55,070 nt of DNA from Armatimonadetes bacterium UBA1398 (GTDB taxonomy: Bacteria > Armatimonadota > Zipacnadia > UBA1398): NCBI GenBank assembly GCA_002305165.1, contig DBQI01000027.1, positions 1 through 55,070 of the forward strand, read 5' to 3'. The notes beneath the pieces were generated by a model. That model was given only the letters and a program-made list of their open reading frames with translations. It was not told where the DNA came from and did not search any database. Of the stretch, positions 51,560 through 55,070 are shown piece by piece. The translations under genes and the position numbers were made by a program. How positions within the stretch are numbered: position 1 is the stretch's first letter; every line of letters begins with the position of its first letter.

Positions 51560-52777
51560 ATGAGTGATCCTGTCGATGCTCGGGTAGGGTCGAAGGTCCG
51601 TGCCTTCGACCCTCCTGATTCGCCTACTTCCGTTGGGTGGACGCGCCCGCAGAGGGCGCGGGTGGCCGACGCGGCGCACCCACTGGCCCTCGCGTGCGGT
51701 CGGAGCCTGACGTCCGTCGAGGTCGAGTTCGAGACCTACGGCGAGCTCTCGCCTGGTCGGGACAACGCCATCTTCATCGCCCCCGCCCTCTCGGGCGGCG
51801 CCCACTGCGCGGGGTGGGACGCCACCGCCGAGGAGCGCGGCCGCGCGTGGGAGGCAACCCGGCCGGGCTGGTGGGATGACTGCGTCGGGCCCGGCAAGGC
51901 CTTCGACACGAGGCGGTACTTCGTCGTGTGCGCCAGCCTGCTCGGCGGCTGCTATGGCACGACGGGCCCGGCCGACGCCGATCCCGAGACGGGGCGGCCG
52001 TACGGCCAACGGTTCCCCATCGTCACGGTGGGGGACTGGGTCGAGGTCGAGGCCCGGCTCATGGATCACCTGGGCATCGACACGCTCCTCGCCGTCGCCG
52101 GGGGCTCCCTCGGCGGACAGCAAGCGATCGAATGGGCGCTCCGGTTTCCCGATCGGGTGCGGGGGTGTATCCCCCTCGCGGCCTCCTCGAGCCTGCCGCC
52201 CATGGGCATCGCCCTGAACGTGGTGGCGCGGGAGGCGATCCTCAACGACCCCCACTTCCGCGGGGGCGACTACTACGACGGCCCCCGGCCCGACGGAGGG
52301 CTGGGGACGGCCCGGATGCTCGGGCATATCTCGTATCTCTCGGCGATGAGCCTGGAGCGGAAGTTCGGCCGGCGGCTGCAGGATCGCTCGGACCTGAGCT
52401 GGAGCCTGGCGCCGGACTTCCAGGTGGAGAGCTACCTCCACCACCAAGCCCAGTCCTTCGCCCGGCGGTTCGACGCGAACAGCTACCTCGCGATCACCCG
52501 GGCGATGGACTACTACGACGCGGCGGACCACGGCGGCGGGGACCTCGTCGAGGCCGTCCGTCGGGCGACCTGCCGCTGGCTGGTCCTCGCCTTCGAGAGC
52601 GACTGGCTCTACCCGCCCGAGGAGTGCGAGAAGCTGGCGCGCGCCCTGGAGGCCGCCGAGCGGCCCGTCCGGTACGTGAGGGTTCCCTCCACGTACGGCC
52701 ACGACGCCTTCCTGCTGGAGGTGGCGGCGGTCACCGATCTGGTGCGCGAGTTCCTGGCGGGGCTGCAGGGGTCCTGA
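51560..52777 (+). CDS. metX: Homoserine O-acetyltransferase
   Basis: MetX acetylates homoserine with acetyl-CoA, giving the MetY substrate. The 405-residue alpha/beta hydrolase-fold enzyme has VEVEFETYGELSPGRDNAIF, CASLLGGCYGTTGPADADPE, the nucleophile Ser183 in GGSLGGQQAIEW, Asp348 in AFESDWLYPPEE and His381 in STYGHDAFLLE. It lacks the C-terminal CBS domains some homologues have. The start, four bases after the metY stop, has no strong ribosome site and probably relies on coupling. A succinyltransferase specificity cannot be ruled out, but the setting with MetY favours acetyl. Confidence 0.94.
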   Translation: MSDPVDARVGSKVRAFDPPDSPTSVGWTRPQRARVADAAHPLALACGRSLTSVEVEFETYGELSPGRDNAIFIAPALSGGAHCAGWDATAEERGRAWEATRPGWWDDCVGPGKAFDTRRYFVVCASLLGGCYGTTGPADADPETGRPYGQRFPIVTVGDWVEVEARLMDHLGIDTLLAVAGGSLGGQQAIEWALRFPDRVRGCIPLAASSSLPPMGIALNVVAREAILNDPHFRGGDYYDGPRPDGGLGTARMLGHISYLSAMSLERKFGRRLQDRSDLSWSLAPDFQVESYLHHQAQSFARRFDANSYLAITRAMDYYDAADHGGGDLVEAVRRATCRWLVLAFESDWLYPPEECEKLARALEAAERPVRYVRVPSTYGHDAFLLEVAAVTDLVREFLAGLQGS

Positions 52778-53280
52778 CAGCCCGCGCGGACGATTTCGTG
52801 CCGGCCACACCTCGGCGCCCATGCTGCCGCCCCACCGCGAGGCCGTCCACCAGGGGTTCCCTGTAGGATGCTGGGATGGAGACGCACATGGCGCGCCAAT
52901 CGCGCACGTTTGCGAGGGCGTTACTCCCTCCGATCCGACTGCTTTGCCCCCCTTCAAAAACGCGCGCCTTACATATATATAGAGGCACCTTTCGCAAAAA
53001 CTGATGGCCGAAAAGGCGGTTCTGATGGGCCTCGGGACCATGTGCGCCAACGATTTGCGGGCTATTTGTGGCAAACGCGAGATTCCGTGTCAAGTACGGT
53101 CATCGACCGGAAATGGCCGATTCCCGGATTCAAACGTGTCAACACGCAGGTTTGGCTGAATGAATCGGGTGTGCGTCCGTTGCTTGGCGGCGGCTTGCGG
53201 AATCGGGCGGGGGGAGCGAGGTGGCCGCTGGGGCGGCGGCGAAGTTGTAGTGGCACACGACCCTCGGGGGGTGGCAGTCC
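52778..53280. other. 500-bp non-coding region before the STAND gene
   Basis: No plausible gene was found in 503 bp between metX and the STAND NTPase. The part 52960-53145 is richer in A and T than its surroundings (for example ACATATATATAG near 52970). It holds a repeated CGTGTCAA motif (see the repeat entry) and, on the minus strand, two TTGACA sequences. The base composition shift and the long gap suggest a junction of gene blocks, possibly an integration boundary, or a large control region. Confidence 0.5.
53081..53146. repeat. Direct repeat with palindromic core, possible operator
   Basis: CGTGTCAA occurs at 53086-53093 and 53135-53142, 49 bp apart. GATTC precedes the first directly and the second after three extra bases. 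The second copy extends to the near-palindrome CGTGTCAACACG (53135-53146; arms CGTGT/ACACG, centre CA). It lies about 140 bp before the STAND gene and could be a regulator site. Confidence 0.35.
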
Positions 53281-55070
53281 ATGCTTCGGCGTCCACTCGG
53301 CGATGACGCGCCGGTGATCACCCATTACTTCACGGATCGCACGGACCAGAAGGAGCAGCTGCGAGAGATCCTCGACACCCCGATAGGTCAGCATGTGCCC
53401 GTCCTCGCCTGGTACGGGGTAGCCGGAGCGGGGAAGTCCTCGCTGGTCCGCAAGTTGCGTGAGTTGCTCCGGACGGAGCACCCGGATGTGCCCCACGCCC
53501 TATGGGACTTCAACAGCGGGTTCGATCGCGAGAAAGTGCTGACGGGGCTCCGGAATGAGTTGGTCCTGTGGAGTCGAGCCCTGCGGGGGAGAGACTTCGC
53601 CTTCCCCCGGTTCGACGTTGCCCAATCCGTTCTCTCGGAGAAAGTGGGTGAGGCCACTCAGCAGGCGACGATGGGACCAGTGGGGAGGGTCGTGGCGTGG
53701 GTAGCCTCTGTGCTCCCGCCCTCCGTGTGGAGCCTATTGGCGAGCCTACTGGCGCCGCCGGTGTTGGACCGGCTGATCAAGAACGTGCCGCGGCTGCGGG
53801 ACTGGTTGGAACGTAGACCATGGGAAGGAAGAGAGCGGGAGAGGCTACGGCTCATGGAGCGCCAGGCGCTATCCGAGCAGCTGGTGCGGGCCTTCGCGAG
53901 CGACCTGGATGAGCTGCTCACCAAGTACGGCCGGCGAGAGCGCTTCGCCCGTCGGGCGGTGGTGTTCCTGGATGCCTATGAGAGGCTCTTCGCTGGCATG
54001 GAGGGTGGCGACGCGGTCCAGGCCAAGGACCGGGACGCGTGGGTGCGGGAGGAGCTGGTTCGCCGTCTGCGGGCCGCAGGCGTCCAGGTTGTCATCGCGG
54101 GGCGGGACCGGTTGCGGTGGGAGGAGGAGAGGGACTTCGACTCCGCTGACTTGGAGCAGCACCTGCTGGGCGGGATCTCGAACGGGGATGCGGACGCGTA
54201 TCTGACCGAGCTCGGCATCGAGGCGGGTGAGCTTCGGGACGCGATCCTCGAGGTGTCTCAGGAGAGCGAGGAGGGGGTGCATGCCCTCCACTACGGTCTG
54301 TGCATCGACATCTGGCGGGGGAACGAAGGTCGGATCGAGCCGGAGCGCTTTCGGGAGTTGGCGAGCGCGGGCGACAAAGACCGCAAGCTCACTCTGAAGT
54401 TCCTGGAATCCCTGCCCGCTGAAGGCGGTTGGCAGAGCCTGGTGCGAGGGCTCAGCCTGCCACGGTGGTTCGATCGGGAGTCGATAGGCGCGGTCCGGCG
54501 TGGGCTGGAGCTTCCCCTGGCGCCCGGTGAGGCGTGGCGCCGCCTGTGCGGTTTCTCCTTCGTGGAGGAGGTGGAGGGCGTCCCTGGTCGGTACCGGATG
54601 CATTCGGTGATGCGTGGGGTGCTTCGGGGGGAGATCGAGGCGGAGGAGCGCGAGGACACGCTGGGCGCGCTGGAGGAGTGCCACAAGGGCCGCCAAGAGG
54701 AGCCTGGGGATGTTCATGCGGCAGAAGCGTGGTACATGCGCTTCTGCCGTGACCCGTGGTCTGCCGCGTGGGAGTGGTCAAGCGAGGTGGAGCGTCTCGC
54801 CGAGCGGCCGGAGACGGTCGCGGTGGCTCGGGCAATGCTGACGTGGTGGGACGGCATCGATCTGGAGGAAGAGGTCGCGGACGCCGAAACACGCGCGTAC
54901 TGTCTCGTTGCGCTAGCCAACCGACTGCAGCGTGTCCCGCAGCGCGACATACGTGGGCCGCTGCAGCGGGCGATCGAGTGCTACCAAGCGGCGCTGAGGA
55001 TCTACACCGAGGAGGCGGCGCCCCACGACTGGGCGACGACCCAGACCAACCTGGGGGCCGCCTACAGCGA
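53281..55070 (+). CDS. STAND-type P-loop NTPase with TPRs, cut by the window end
   Basis: At least 596 residues are present with no stop before the end. Walker A is GVAGAGKSSLVRKL (about 46-59, Lys52); Walker B is AVVFLDAYERLF (about 226-237). A later VVIAGRDRLRW fits the sensor strand of STAND/NACHT-type ATPases, and RYRMHSVMRGVLRGE the winged-helix region. A hydrophobic insert at about 131-165 (GRVVAWVASVLPPSVWSLLA and on) lies between the Walker motifs. The last residues, CYQAALRIYTEEAAPHDWAT then TQTNLGAAYS, start a TPR array, so the C-terminus is a sensor repeat. The ATG follows GGGGGTGG by six bases; a stop at 53248 limits the frame. It may be a defence or signalling switch, but no effector domain is seen. 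Confidence 0.85.
   Translation, partial: MLRRPLGDDAPVITHYFTDRTDQKEQLREILDTPIGQHVPVLAWYGVAGAGKSSLVRKLRELLRTEHPDVPHALWDFNSGFDREKVLTGLRNELVLWSRALRGRDFAFPRFDVAQSVLSEKVGEATQQATMGPVGRVVAWVASVLPPSVWSLLASLLAPPVLDRLIKNVPRLRDWLERRPWEGRERERLRLMERQALSEQLVRAFASDLDELLTKYGRRERFARRAVVFLDAYERLFAGMEGGDAVQAKDRDAWVREELVRRLRAAGVQVVIAGRDRLRWEEERDFDSADLEQHLLGGISNGDADAYLTELGIEAGELRDAILEVSQESEEGVHALHYGLCIDIWRGNEGRIEPERFRELASAGDKDRKLTLKFLESLPAEGGWQSLVRGLSLPRWFDRESIGAVRRGLELPLAPGEAWRRLCGFSFVEEVEGVPGRYRMHSVMRGVLRGEIEAEEREDTLGALEECHKGRQEEPGDVHAAEAWYMRFCRDPWSAAWEWSSEVERLAERPETVAVARAMLTWWDGIDLEEEVADAETRAYCLVALANRLQRVPQRDIRGPLQRAIECYQAALRIYTEEAAPHDWATTQTNLGAAYS

Noticed and set aside
51542..53074. 510-codon minus-strand frame over metX
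   Set aside because: metX is complete with its catalytic triad on the plus strand; the antisense product has no recognisable motif.
53062..53496. 144-codon minus-strand frame before the STAND gene
   Set aside because: Overlaps the Walker A-coding part of the STAND gene and has no conserved motif or ribosome site; the TTGACA sequences there are not followed by a good -10.
1..55070. CRISPR arrays, tRNA or rRNA genes, insertion sequences
   Set aside because: No regularly spaced repeats, tRNA cloverleaf, rRNA-like sequence or transposase gene was found in any part of the window.

Overview
The window is a GC-rich, densely packed bacterial chromosome segment with about 50 protein genes. No rRNA, tRNA, CRISPR array, insertion sequence or phage gene was seen. 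Start codons are mixed (ATG, GTG, several TTG), and the starts chosen here mostly sit behind a clear Shine-Dalgarno sequence. The gene set (DivIVA plus SepF; a KpsF/KdsD enzyme implying Kdo and an outer membrane; MEMO/AMMECR1; many secreted or lipidated proteins; a prepilin-like H-X9-DG region joined to a stalk domain) fits a diderm Terrabacteria lineage. Armatimonadota is my best guess. This is inference from gene content, not a phylogenetic result.

Layout. 1-4.3 kb: two lipoproteins flanking a tiny minus-strand operon of a PqqD-like RiPP recognition protein and a 47-aa precursor-like peptide, then a UVR-motif protein. 4.3-10.6 kb: a plus-strand run with thyX, ddl, a small membrane protein, argG, a secreted stalk-domain protein, ridA and cysE. 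10.6-15.4 kb: a minus-strand MFS transporter, putrescine-type aminotransferase and Tat-exported DUF362 protein, divergent from a UroD-family protein. 15.6-17.4 kb: small proteins (BON domain, Cys-rich DUF6485, a secreted Ala-rich protein, a cyclophilin-like protein). 17.3-23.3 kb: a tightly coupled minus-strand run ruvX-mltG-yqeG-kdsD-(secreted glycosidase-like protein)-(cyclophilin-like).

23.4-36.7 kb: a lipoprotein subtilase, a DinB protein, rpoZ-dnaJ behind a strong promoter, a 1275-aa secreted glycosidase-like protein, a glycosyltransferase, MEMO and AMMECR1 genes in divergent orientation, and secreted or membrane proteins. 36.7-42.5 kb: a zinc alcohol dehydrogenase, then ruvB-rhomboid and a division cluster (YggS-SepF-DivIVA). 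42.8-49.1 kb: uvrA, a NagD-like phosphatase, a MarC protein and a family 2 glycoside hydrolase. 49.3-52.8 kb: cysK-metY-metX. With cysE at 9.6 kb this covers serine to cysteine and homoserine to homocysteine by direct sulfhydrylation. 52.8-53.3 kb is non-coding with a repeated, partly palindromic motif. It precedes a STAND-type P-loop NTPase with TPRs that runs off the right end.

The two places most likely to hold something undescribed are the orphan PqqD/precursor-peptide pair (1446-1967, with its own promoter) and the truncated STAND-TPR NTPase with a hydrophobic insert (53281-55070).
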